Source: a virus. Taken from it: a stretch of 23,850 nt of DNA. The translations under genes and the position numbers were made by a program. Under the pieces are notes generated by a model, which was not told the origin of the DNA, did no database searches, and was given only the letters and a program-made list of their open reading frames with translations. Shown here piece by piece: positions 1 to 7,559 of the stretch; the first letter of the stretch is position 1, and each line of letters begins with the position of its first letter. The stretch spans positions 1 through 23,850 of IMG/VR virus record IMGVR_UViG_3300027741_000265, one strand, 5' to 3'.

Positions 1-101
1 AACTGTCTGCCATCTGGCTTGGTGACAGTAAAATAGACCTTGCCAACTAGTGATTCAAACTTGGCAGTTATAGTGTAGCCAGCAATAACAGTAGATGCCA
101 T
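1..101 (-). CDS. Partial unknown protein, N-terminal 33 residues, end of baseplate operon
   Basis: An open frame begins with ATG at 101-99 on the minus strand, three bases after the stop of the gp53-like gene, and runs off the left edge of the window. The readable part starts MASTVIAGYTITAKFESLVG and continues with KVYFTVTKPDGRQ; it looks like short beta strands. The very small gap to the previous gene suggests the same late operon, so a baseplate or virion part is plausible. The family cannot be recognised from 33 residues, and no strong ribosome binding site is visible. Confidence 0.5.
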   Translation of the reverse strand, partial: MASTVIAGYTITAKFESLVGKVYFTVTKPDGRQ

Positions 102-104
102 AGG

Positions 105-407
105 TTATAGCCCCAAGTCTTGTTCTAACGTGGTCTGCTTGGGAATATAAATTGTTATGCCTGACACAAAATCAAATATGGGATCTCGTATGACATCAGG
201 ATTACGGGCCGCAAACACCCACCATAGGCTGCTGTCGCCGTATAGGTCATAGGCCAACAGGTCTGGACGATTTTGATACACTTTGTCTATGGTGTAGTAA
301 ACATCATCTACCTGTTTGTTAATGGTACGAAAATCTAGGACATCTAAAAAATTACCGTACAGACCAGTGCCATAGTATGCACTTTTCTTTGAATAGGTCA
401 CAGCCAT
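105..407 (-). CDS. 53: gp53-like baseplate wedge protein (short form)
   Basis: This 100-residue protein resembles the part of the T4-like baseplate wedge subunit gp53 that contains a Tyr-Gly-x-x-x-Leu-Trp-Trp-Val segment (here YGDSSLWWVFAARN), followed by a PIFDFVSGITIYIPK-type ending that recalls small LysM-like tail proteins. In T4, gp53 sits in the wedge and helps join wedges around the hub. It is shorter than T4 gp53 (196 aa), with no sign of a frameshift. Its ATG overlaps the stop of the upstream gp48/54-like gene in a TAATG arrangement, so the two are probably translationally coupled within a minus-strand late operon. The alternative is another small LysM-type baseplate protein; the assignment rests on motif likeness and neighbourhood. 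Confidence 0.65.
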   Translation of the reverse strand: MAVTYSKKSAYYGTGLYGNFLDVLDFRTINKQVDDVYYTIDKVYQNRPDLLAYDLYGDSSLWWVFAARNPDVIRDPIFDFVSGITIYIPKQTTLEQDLGL

Positions 408-1357
408 TACAGGAACCCTCCTTGGCCTTCGGCCCCACTGATCAACAGGTCACCATTGGCAAACTTGTCAAGATTAAACGACTGATGTATCATACGACGA
501 CTGTAAACTGGTTGCAGAGTAATGGCCAAGGTGCTGGTAGTGGGCACACGAGTTTTGCCCACACTGCTCTTGACCATTTCTTGTTGACGCAGATAGCTTT
601 GAGAAATTTCAACATAGTCCACATCTGCTGGCATGGTGTGTTGAAAACTGGTCAACACACAGGGCACATTGGGAAAATAGTATTTGCCGTAGCCGTTCAA
701 AAACACCATGGGCGGTGGACTGCCCGAAGGAGTGTGTGTGTCTTGATTGCCAAAGAACATCTTGGTACAACTTCTAAAAAAGCTGATGACTGCTAATAGG
801 TACTGACCTTCCGTGGGCGTTTGTACCGTGAACTCACCTGAGATGTTGATTGAGGACACATCCGAACCTTCGTAAAAATAACTGGCATAGTTACTGTGTG
901 TCAGCTTCTGTTCAGCATATCGTGCCGCGTGTGTTACACTGATCTGCGGAGTATAAGGAAATATTGCTCCACCGGTGTCTTTTAATCGAGACATTATACC
1001 GGCGTTACTGCTTTTGTAAAATATAGTGCTGTTGGGTGCAAGGCTTACCTTGACACGCCAATCTTCACTGGGACCATCGCTTTGTACGCCACCCTGAGAA
1101 TCCACCGATACCGGCACATCCTTTTCAGCATAGTCTTCTTTCCGGCAACTGAGTCCACCAGGATTCAGGCCAGCATTGCCCAAGCGCAACTGCTTGGGAT
1201 CAAAGCTGTAAAGACTGGGTTGTTCCGGAGGGTTTGGAACTGCCTTGAGCATTCGTGCCCGAATAAAGGGATCATTGGCATCCGCACCTCCCAGCCATTT
1301 TTGCTGTTCTGGCGAAAGTGGTGCTGGTGGGCCCATTGTGTCGGTGTTGACTGCCAT
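407..1357 (-). CDS. Baseplate tail-tube cap/initiator protein (gp48/gp54-like)
   Basis: This 316-residue protein is like the T4-type proteins that sit where baseplate meets tail tube (gp48, the tube cap, and gp54, the tube initiator). The central part (about residues 130-200) carries the pattern PYTPQISVTHAARY, then SNYASYFYEGSDVSSI, then GEFTVQTPTEGQYLLAVISF. This reads as a tail-tube-like beta fold in which a displacement field (FYEGSDV) precedes a helix-rich stretch. The N-terminus is Pro-rich. The length agrees with gp54 (about 320 aa) and with the gp48 form of aquatic T4-like phages. I lean to gp48 because gp53 follows, but the sequence alone does not settle it. AGGA at 1370-1367 lies 9 bases before the ATG, and a late-type promoter lies further upstream. 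Confidence 0.7.
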   Translation of the reverse strand: MAVNTDTMGPPAPLSPEQQKWLGGADANDPFIRARMLKAVPNPPEQPSLYSFDPKQLRLGNAGLNPGGLSCRKEDYAEKDVPVSVDSQGGVQSDGPSEDWRVKVSLAPNSTIFYKSSNAGIMSRLKDTGGAIFPYTPQISVTHAARYAEQKLTHSNYASYFYEGSDVSSINISGEFTVQTPTEGQYLLAVISFFRSCTKMFFGNQDTHTPSGSPPPMVFLNGYGKYYFPNVPCVLTSFQHTMPADVDYVEISQSYLRQQEMVKSSVGKTRVPTTSTLAITLQPVYSRRMIHQSFNLDKFANGDLLISGAEGQGGFL

Positions 1358-1379
1358 AAATATTTTTCCTATCTTTTAA

Positions 1380-1387
1380 TATTTATC
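1380..1387 (-). promoter_or_regulatory. Late promoter -10 element (GATAAATA) for the baseplate operon
   Basis: On the minus strand the sequence GATAAATA ends 22 bases before the ATG of the gp48/54-like gene. T4-like phages use TATAAATA (NATAAATA in cyanophages) as the only promoter element recognised by gp55-RNA polymerase. Position and orientation fit expression of the minus-strand baseplate genes late in infection. Confidence 0.6.
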
Positions 1388-1414
1388 GATACCAAAATAG
1401 CATCATATAATCGG

Positions 1415-1444
1415 TTGACAACTCCGTTGTATTTCTGCTACTAT
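1415..1444 (+). promoter_or_regulatory. Sigma-70-type promoter for the gp55 operon
   Basis: TTGACA at 1415-1420 and TACTAT at 1439-1444 are separated by 18 bases; an overlapping TATACT lies at 1442-1447. This is a near-consensus host-type promoter about 25 bases before the GTG of the late sigma factor gene. It implies that gp55 and the recombination genes are transcribed by host holoenzyme before late transcription starts. Confidence 0.7.
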
Positions 1445-1468
1445 ACTGCAACTATAAAGGATTCATCA

Positions 1469-2356
1469 GTGAAAGCTAACTATCTTAACAACAAAGATAT
1501 TCTCAAAGAAATACATAAAAGCAAGACCACCTACTGCACATACACCAAACCAGAATTTGCAGATTATGATATTATTCTTACTGATGTCAAACAGATCAAC
1601 AAAAAGAATATCTTGCAGGCACGCCGTAATCGTGCAGAACGACTGGCCAAACTGGCGCATGAAGCTGCCACAGCCGACGGTACCAAACGCAAACTAGACG
1701 AGTTTGAAATCAAGTATACTAAAATACCCGAAACTGAAGTGGTGTTTCGTGTGATGACTTGGGATCACATTCCCGTGGATGATGTCAAAACACGCAGAGC
1801 TGCCGAAAAACTAGCCGAAGAAGAAGGCCCTCCTACCACAGAATATGATGATGACGGAATTGAAATTCCGGCACCAGCCAAGTATGTCAAATGCAATTTT
1901 CCTCCGTTCAATCACTATATGGTACAAGAAGATGGTACCACAGTTTGTGTAGGCAAAAGCCACTGGCGTGGTGACCTGGACTCAGGAGAGTTCTCCAAAG
2001 ATCACGGAGCAATGACCAAGAAACTGGCTCATATGTTCATGAAACTGTGTGAGCGTTATGCCACCCGATCAAACTGGAGAGGATACACCTACAATGACGA
2101 AATGCGAAGCCAAGCACTCTTGCAACTCAGCCAAATCGGACTGCAATTTGACGAGTCCAAATCGCAGAACCCTTTTGCGTATTATACTGCCGCTATCACT
2201 AATAGCTTTACTCGTGTCCTAAATATTGAAAAGCGTAATCAAAACCTGCGTGATGATATTTTAGAAATGAATGGCCTCAACCCCAGTTACACTCGTCAAG
2301 GCATGAGCAGTGGGTCGTGGGCCGGCGGCAGCGATGGCAGCTTTGGTGATGACTAA
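1469..2356 (+). CDS. 55: Late-transcription sigma factor gp55
   Basis: This protein directs RNA polymerase to late promoters. The diagnostic core is about residues 185-270, with NWRGYTYNDEMRSQALLQL, QIGLQFDESKSQNPFAYY, TAAITNSFTRVLNIEK and NGLNPSYTRQG, matching gp55 proteins of aquatic T4-like phages; the segment is sigma region 2-like. I chose GTG at 1469 because AAAGGA (1456-1461) lies at the right distance and because the open frame further upstream is antisense to the gp48/54-like gene and crosses the promoter. The resulting 295 aa is longer than T4 gp55 (185 aa). The extra part is an N-terminal helical, charged region (residues 1-135) and a Gly/Ser-rich tail. T4 gp55 ends in a hydrophobic sliding-clamp-binding peptide; the tail here (GSWAGGSDGSFGDD) has no obvious equivalent. 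The 3' end overlaps the next gene by 8 bases. Confidence 0.92.
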   Translation: MKANYLNNKDILKEIHKSKTTYCTYTKPEFADYDIILTDVKQINKKNILQARRNRAERLAKLAHEAATADGTKRKLDEFEIKYTKIPETEVVFRVMTWDHIPVDDVKTRRAAEKLAEEEGPPTTEYDDDGIEIPAPAKYVKCNFPPFNHYMVQEDGTTVCVGKSHWRGDLDSGEFSKDHGAMTKKLAHMFMKLCERYATRSNWRGYTYNDEMRSQALLQLSQIGLQFDESKSQNPFAYYTAAITNSFTRVLNIEKRNQNLRDDILEMNGLNPSYTRQGMSSGSWAGGSDGSFGDD

Positions 2357-3155
2357 GCCGCGCATACTGTTTGCAGGCTGTTCACACGTCGGCGATTCTG
2401 GATTTACAGAGGAAAATCAAAAATTATATCATTGGCCACAACTGTTGGTCAATGAATATGATTGCAATTTTAAAAATATTGCCATTGGCGGTATGAGCAA
2501 CGATGAAATATTTGTTAGAACTATTGAAGCAGTTTTAGAAGACAAATACGATCTTGTGATTGTCATGTGGAGCGACATGTTACGAAACTGGATTTACTTT
2601 TCTGACCACAATATAGACGATTTTACCGTCATCAACAAAAATGGAGCTTTTGGGTTCAATTGTCCAAATAGAGATGCTGAGCTTTACTCAAAATTGCAAT
2701 TTACATTGTTTCAAAATTGCTACATAAATTTGAAAAAATGGTTACTGTTGACCATGACACTTGATGCATTTTTCACTGCACGGAATCAAAAATTTATTTT
2801 TATTAAAGGATTTGATAATTATGTATCTGATTTTGTAAGAATCAACTACCAAGAAAGTGTAGGATTTACTGATGCCTCGGATAATCTCAAACAAATACTA
2901 GATTTTGATCAACGCCCAGATTATTATATAAATTCTAAAATTTCAAAGATCAAACAAATAATAAACAATATCAACCAATCAAATTGGATCAACTTTGAAT
3001 ATTTTTCGTTTGTGTCATCCATGAGCGATATTGCAGATGACGGGTGTCATGCCGGAATTGAAACAAATCAACGTATGTTTGATATGATCGTCAAACACAT
3101 TGATTCTAAAAAATATTTGACTTTGTTGTACAATCAGTGTAAACTGTACGGATGA
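2349..3155 (+). CDS. SGNH/GDSL-hydrolase-like protein
   Basis: This 268-residue protein has the outline of an SGNH hydrolase (esterase, lipase or acetyl-transfer family). Block I is FAGCSHVGDSG with Ser12 as candidate nucleophile, block II is IGGMSNDE with Gly48 and Asn51, and the C-terminal block is DGCHAG with Asp231 and His234 as the Asp-x-x-His pair. Block III (usually GxND) is weak: WSDMLRN. The substrate cannot be told; in phages such proteins are often linked to glycan or cell-surface chemistry. ATG at 2349 lies inside the end of gp55 (ATGACTAA overlap); a GTG at 2310 in frame is possible but would add a segment antagonistic to the gp55 tail. The gene is visibly richer in A+T than gp55, gp47 and gp46 around it, which suggests later acquisition. 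It ends with a 4-base overlap with gp47. Confidence 0.65.
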   Translation: MTKPRILFAGCSHVGDSGFTEENQKLYHWPQLLVNEYDCNFKNIAIGGMSNDEIFVRTIEAVLEDKYDLVIVMWSDMLRNWIYFSDHNIDDFTVINKNGAFGFNCPNRDAELYSKLQFTLFQNCYINLKKWLLLTMTLDAFFTARNQKFIFIKGFDNYVSDFVRINYQESVGFTDASDNLKQILDFDQRPDYYINSKISKIKQIINNINQSNWINFEYFSFVSSMSDIADDGCHAGIETNQRMFDMIVKHIDSKKYLTLLYNQCKLYG

Positions 3156-4171
3156 CTAATCTATTCCGCAAGGTTGCTATATGCACCGATATTCACTTTG
3201 GGTTGAAATCAAACAGTGTTCAACACAACGAAGACTGTTTAAAATTCATCAAGTGGTTTAGCAACAAGGCTCAAGAAGAAGGTTGCGAAACAGCCATGTT
3301 CCTTGGTGATTGGCACAACAATCGTGCCAGCATCAACATTTTAACCCTAGGATACAGTCTTAGGGCCTTGGAGCACCTTAATGCTAACTTTAAAAATGTT
3401 TATTTTATTCCTGGTAATCACGACTTGTACTATCGAGATCGTCGAGATGTCCAGAGTGTGGAATGGGCCCGCCATCTTCCGAATGTTACTATATGTAATG
3501 ATTGGTTCAGTGATGGCAATGTTGTTATAGCACCTTGGCTGTGCGGAGATGATTATAAACGGATCCCTAACCTAAAAGGCCAATACATGTTTGGGCATTT
3601 TGAATTGCCCAACTTTTATATGAATGCCATGGTACAGATGCCAGATCACGGTGAGGTCAAAAACGATCACTTTCAGAATTTTGATCATGTATTCACCGGA
3701 CACTTTCATAAACGACAAACAGCAAAAAATATTACCTACATTGGCAACTGTTTCCCGCACAACTATGCCGATGCCGGCGACGATGAACGTGGCATGATGA
3801 TCATGGAGTGGGGACAGCAGCCTGAATATCATGCCTGGCCCGAACAACCCAGATATCGTGTGTATCAACTCAGCGACCTGCTGAACAATACTGATGCCAT
3901 GCTGTCTGCTGGTATGCACGTTCGTGTGAATTTAGATGTTGACATCAGTTACGAAGAAGCCACTTTTATCAAAGAAACATTTGCAGGCACATACAATCTG
4001 CGTGAGATCACCTTGATCCCGCAAAAATCCGTGGGCGAAGATATCACATTTGATACGCAGGGCAATATCATGTTTGAAAGTGTAGATACCATTGTCACCA
4101 ATCAGTTGACCAATATTGACAGCAAACAGTATGATCCACACCTGTTGTTGGACATCTACCGAAACTTATAA
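3152..4171 (+). CDS. 47: Recombination endonuclease subunit gp47 (Mre11/SbcD-like)
   Basis: This 339-residue metallophosphoesterase is the nuclease subunit of the gp46-gp47 complex, which resects DNA ends for recombination-dependent replication and takes part in host DNA breakdown in T4. The phosphoesterase motifs are all present: Asp13-x-His15 (TDIHFG), Gly-Asp53-x-His55-Asn-x-Arg (GDWHNNR), Gly-Asn89-His90-Asp91 (GNHD), a motif with His149 (GHFE) and Gly-His184-x-His186 (TGHFHKRQ). The C-terminal third is the probable gp46-binding and capping region. Length equals that of T4 gp47 (339 aa). The ATG overlaps the stop of the SGNH-like gene, and gp46 starts 12 bases downstream, as in T4 where 47 and 46 are adjacent. 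Confidence 0.93.
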   Translation: MTNLFRKVAICTDIHFGLKSNSVQHNEDCLKFIKWFSNKAQEEGCETAMFLGDWHNNRASINILTLGYSLRALEHLNANFKNVYFIPGNHDLYYRDRRDVQSVEWARHLPNVTICNDWFSDGNVVIAPWLCGDDYKRIPNLKGQYMFGHFELPNFYMNAMVQMPDHGEVKNDHFQNFDHVFTGHFHKRQTAKNITYIGNCFPHNYADAGDDERGMMIMEWGQQPEYHAWPEQPRYRVYQLSDLLNNTDAMLSAGMHVRVNLDVDISYEEATFIKETFAGTYNLREITLIPQKSVGEDITFDTQGNIMFESVDTIVTNQLTNIDSKQYDPHLLLDIYRNL

Positions 4172-4183
4172 TGTTGAATCAGT

Positions 4184-5953
4184 ATGTTTAAAATAAAAAC
4201 CCTGGCAGTCAAAAACTTTATGAGTGTGGGCAATTCCACGCAGGCCGTCAAATTTGATCGACGCGATCTTACCCTGGTATTGGGTCAAAACCTAGACCTA
4301 GGCGGCGACGATACCGGTGCACGTAATGGTACTGGCAAAACCACCATTATCAATGCACTCAGCTATGCCTTGTACGGCAGTGCATTGACCAATATCAAAA
4401 AAGACAATCTGATCAACAAGACCAACGGCAAAGGCATGTTGGTCACTATTGAGTTTGAAAACAACGGTACAGAGTACAAGATCGAACGTGGACGCAAACC
4501 CAATACCATGGCGTTTTACATCAGCGGACAAGAACAAGAAATAGCCGATGAAAGCCAAGGCGATTCAAGAGAAACGCAGGCCGCCATAGAACGTATGCTG
4601 GGCATGAGTCACGAAATGTTCAAACACATTGTGGCTCTCAACACTTATACCGAACCATTCCTTAGCCTAAAGGCCAATGATCAACGTGCCATCATCGAGC
4701 AGTTGTTGGGCATCACCATGCTCAGTGAAAAAGCCGATGCACTCAAAGAGCAGGCCAAGGCCACCAAGGAAGCCATAACAGAAGAAGAATATCGTATCAA
4801 AGCGGTAGGAGATGCCAATGCTCGTATACAAGAACAAATTGCAAATTTGATACGTAGACAAGGGCTCTGGCAGACCAAACACGCAGAAGATGTTGCAGGT
4901 CTACAGTCGGCCTATGACGAACTGGCCAAGTTGGACATTGAAGCAGAATTGGTTGCACATCAAAATCTAACCAAACACAGTCAACTGTTAAAAGATCGCG
5001 CAGACGTTGAAAAAGCACTGGCCAGAGCCAGAACAGATCTTGCACGTGAATCAAGGTCAGCAGAGCGTTTAAACAAAGACATTGCGGCCTTGGAGGATCA
5101 CAAGTGCCATGCCTGTGGTCAAGATCTACACGACACTGCACACGAAACACAGTTGACAGCCAAACAAGCAGAACTAAATACAGTTAACAGCAGTCTTGCC
5201 GAATTCAACGAACAAATAACAGCGTTTGAACAGGCACTCACAGAACTCGGCGCACCAGGACCTGCACCTCGCACATTCTACGATCGCGAAAGCGATGCAT
5301 TTGAACATCGTAGCAGTCTGGCCAGTGTGCTAACACAGTTATCGGCCAAACAGGCAGAAACAGATCCGTACACCGAGCAAATTGCAGATATGCGTGATCA
5401 GGCCCTGGAAGAAATCAACTATGATCTAATGAATGAACTGGTGCGTGTCAAAGAGCATCAAGATTTCTTGCTCAAACTGTTGACCAGCAAAGATTCATTT
5501 ATACGTAAACGCATCATTGATCAGAACTTGAGTTACTTGAACACTAGATTGGGACAATATTTGGATCGTATTGGTTTGCCGCACACTGTCAAATTCTTAA
5601 ACGACTTGAGTGTCAGTATTGAAGAACTGGGACGTGAACTGGATTTTGACAACTTGAGCCGAGGCGAGCGTAATAGACTTATACTGTCATTGAGTTGGGC
5701 TTTCCGTGATGTATGGGAAAGTCTATATCAGCCCATCAACTTGATGTTCATCGATGAAGTTATTGACACAGGCATGGATTCATCGGGTGTTGAAAACGCT
5801 CTAGCCATTCTGAAGAAGATGGCACGTGAAGGCAATCGTAGTGTTTGGTTGGTCAGTCACAAAGATGAACTGGCCGGACGTGTGAACAATGTGCTGAGCG
5901 TGGTCAAAGAGAATGGCTTTACTAGTTACAACACAGACGTGGAATCATCTTGA
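4184..5953 (+). CDS. 46: Recombination endonuclease subunit gp46 (Rad50/SbcC-like ATPase)
   Basis: This 589-residue SMC-like ATPase partners gp47. Walker A is GARNGTGKTT with Lys52. A long coiled-coil region rich in Lys, Glu and Gln (about residues 170-440) is interrupted by a zinc hook CHACGQ (Cys308, Cys311). The ABC signature is LSRGERNR (Ser492) and Walker B is LMFIDE (Asp524, catalytic Glu525), followed by a D-loop GMDSSG and a switch His in LVSHKDE. All catalytic parts are intact and the length is near that of T4 gp46 (560 aa). In the cell it forms an M2R2 complex at DNA ends. The last codons overlap the TTG start of the following SDR gene by 4 bases, so expression of the metabolic cassette is coupled to it. 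Confidence 0.94.
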   Translation: MFKIKTLAVKNFMSVGNSTQAVKFDRRDLTLVLGQNLDLGGDDTGARNGTGKTTIINALSYALYGSALTNIKKDNLINKTNGKGMLVTIEFENNGTEYKIERGRKPNTMAFYISGQEQEIADESQGDSRETQAAIERMLGMSHEMFKHIVALNTYTEPFLSLKANDQRAIIEQLLGITMLSEKADALKEQAKATKEAITEEEYRIKAVGDANARIQEQIANLIRRQGLWQTKHAEDVAGLQSAYDELAKLDIEAELVAHQNLTKHSQLLKDRADVEKALARARTDLARESRSAERLNKDIAALEDHKCHACGQDLHDTAHETQLTAKQAELNTVNSSLAEFNEQITAFEQALTELGAPGPAPRTFYDRESDAFEHRSSLASVLTQLSAKQAETDPYTEQIADMRDQALEEINYDLMNELVRVKEHQDFLLKLLTSKDSFIRKRIIDQNLSYLNTRLGQYLDRIGLPHTVKFLNDLSVSIEELGRELDFDNLSRGERNRLILSLSWAFRDVWESLYQPINLMFIDEVIDTGMDSSGVENALAILKKMAREGNRSVWLVSHKDELAGRVNNVLSVVKENGFTSYNTDVESS

Positions 5954-6465
5954 AAATTTTAATCACAGGCACTCGCGGACTGGCACTTGCCCTGGGCAAT
6001 GCCTATGCAGATCACTCAGTGACACTGGTTTCAAAATCAAACGGGTTCGATATCAACAATATCAAACAATGGGGCATTGAATTTTTAGACTATGATTGTG
6101 TGTTTAATTGTGCATATGATGGATTTGCACAGGTTGGTGTGTTGGAGTTTTTTTATCAGCACTGGAAACACAATCACAATAAAAAGATTGTGACCATTGG
6201 TAGTAGAGTTGTGACTCACAAACGTTCACAATCAGAGGACGGCTATTGGGCCTATCGAGCACACAAACAAGCACTACAACAGGCACATGATGCAATGTTG
6301 TTGGATGCCTGTTGTGACATGACTATTGTTCACCCTGGCCCCGTTGACACTGACATGATACAGCATCTTGACATTGTCAAAATGAATCCCAATGATCTAG
6401 CAATCACTATAAAAAACATTGTTGAGTTGGGCACAATCAAAAGAGTTGATCTATGGCAAATATAA
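5950..6465 (+). CDS. Short-chain dehydrogenase/reductase (SDR)-like protein
   Basis: The 171-residue product starts with a Rossmann strand and dinucleotide loop, MKILITGTRGLALALG (TGxxxGxG-like). It continues with an Asp-containing strand (GFDINN), a VFNCAYDG segment in place of the usual NNAG, Ser85 (TIGSRVV), and the catalytic pair Tyr102-x-x-x-Lys106 (YRAHK). A HPGPVDTDM segment (PG-motif) follows. So the Ser-Tyr-Lys triad is intact and NAD(P)-dependent redox chemistry is likely. It is shorter than usual SDRs (about 250 aa), mainly in the middle and at the C-terminus. TTG at 5950 is the start, overlapping the gp46 stop (TTGA); the next gene starts 13 bases before its end. The substrate is unknown; its radical SAM neighbours suggest one shared pathway. 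Confidence 0.75.
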   Translation: MKILITGTRGLALALGNAYADHSVTLVSKSNGFDINNIKQWGIEFLDYDCVFNCAYDGFAQVGVLEFFYQHWKHNHNKKIVTIGSRVVTHKRSQSEDGYWAYRAHKQALQQAHDAMLLDACCDMTIVHPGPVDTDMIQHLDIVKMNPNDLAITIKNIVELGTIKRVDLWQI

Positions 6466-7559
6466 ATTGGCAATACTATCACTGGCACCTTGAGCCAAGT
6501 GCTGTATGCACTCTCAAATGTCCAAGATGTCCACGCACCGAACATCCAGAAACTCCTTGGTTAAACTACAACATGGACTTGTCGTTTGTACAGAGTTTCT
6601 TGACTGAAGATATGTTAAGAAATCAAGTTCGTCGTATCACCATGTGTGGTGATGTGGGAGATCCAATCTACTGTAAAGAATACATTGACATTTGCCGATA
6701 CATCAAATCAATCAATCCCAAAATACATATTTTTACCGTCACTAACGGCAGCCATAAAAAACCCGAGTGGTGGGCCGAACTGGGGTCGGTGCTGAATCAA
6801 TACGACACTGTGAATTTCAGCATCGACGGCTACGATCAAGCAACAAACAATCTGTATCGAGTCAACAGCAATTGGGACAGTATCATCAACGGCATCACAG
6901 CCTTACGAAAATCCAATGCTGAAGTGTTTATCAACTGGGCTGCCATTGTTTTTAGTTTTAATCAACATCACATAGACACAATCAAACAGCAGGCAGCAAC
7001 TCTAGGTCTAGATGGACTACAACTAACAAAAAGTACCAAGTTTGGCAGCAAGTATGGCGAGGCATATCAGGGAAACAATGATTCGCTTGAACCCAATCCT
7101 GAGTGGGTCAGTGGCAGTCACAGGTACGAACGTGAGCTGATTGATATTAGCCATCGACAACAACACAATCAAGAATACATACAGCATAATCAACAGATGT
7201 ATCAAAAAATAAAACAACAATACCAGGGTCAACCCATTGTGCCCATGTGCGAAATTGGCAATCGAGGTCTGTATGTCAATGCAGAGGGTGTTGTATTTCC
7301 CTGTAGTTGGACCAGTTTTCCGTATCATAGTTTGAGCAATGACAACAAAACCATACACTGGCAAGACAGTTTCTTTGCACAGTATCGAGACCGCATGAAT
7401 CTACGTGTTCGAAGTCTAGAAGAAATTGTACAGGATCCTTTGTGGCGATTGTGCAGTCAAGGGTGGACTGATCCAACTAAAACATGGGTCGAGTGTAGTC
7501 AAAAGTGCAATCAATCGTTGGTCGATCAAGAATATTCAGTGGGATGGCTCACCAACTAA
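6453..7559 (+). CDS. Radical SAM protein with C-terminal SPASM/twitch-like cysteine cluster
   Basis: This 368-residue protein holds the radical SAM [4Fe-4S] motif CTLKCPRC (Cys19, Cys23, Cys26), then CGDVGDP (GGE-like strand), FTVTNGS and NFSIDGYD barrel segments. The C-terminal part contains Cys266, Cys284, Cys334, Cys348 and Cys352, in the contexts MCEIGNRG, VVFPCSW, RLCSQGW and ECSQKC. This is the layout of SPASM or twitch domains that bind auxiliary Fe-S clusters. Known members modify peptides or small molecules through the 5'-deoxyadenosyl radical. The substrate cannot be read from sequence. The gene overlaps both neighbours (13 bases with the SDR gene, TAATG with the next gene), indicating a translationally coupled unit. 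No obvious precursor peptide gene is present, so a RiPP pathway is only one option. Confidence 0.85.
   Translation: MANINWQYYHWHLEPSAVCTLKCPRCPRTEHPETPWLNYNMDLSFVQSFLTEDMLRNQVRRITMCGDVGDPIYCKEYIDICRYIKSINPKIHIFTVTNGSHKKPEWWAELGSVLNQYDTVNFSIDGYDQATNNLYRVNSNWDSIINGITALRKSNAEVFINWAAIVFSFNQHHIDTIKQQAATLGLDGLQLTKSTKFGSKYGEAYQGNNDSLEPNPEWVSGSHRYERELIDISHRQQHNQEYIQHNQQMYQKIKQQYQGQPIVPMCEIGNRGLYVNAEGVVFPCSWTSFPYHSLSNDNKTIHWQDSFFAQYRDRMNLRVRSLEEIVQDPLWRLCSQGWTDPTKTWVECSQKCNQSLVDQEYSVGWLTN

Noticed and set aside
377-796. Plus-strand ORF opposite the gp53 and gp48/54-like genes
   Set aside because: Antisense shadow of genes with clear protein likeness and TAATG coupling.
1082-1468. N-terminal extension of gp55 to 1082
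   Set aside because: It would be antisense to the gp48/54-like gene and would run through the sigma-70 promoter and Shine-Dalgarno sequence; GTG at 1469 explains all signals.
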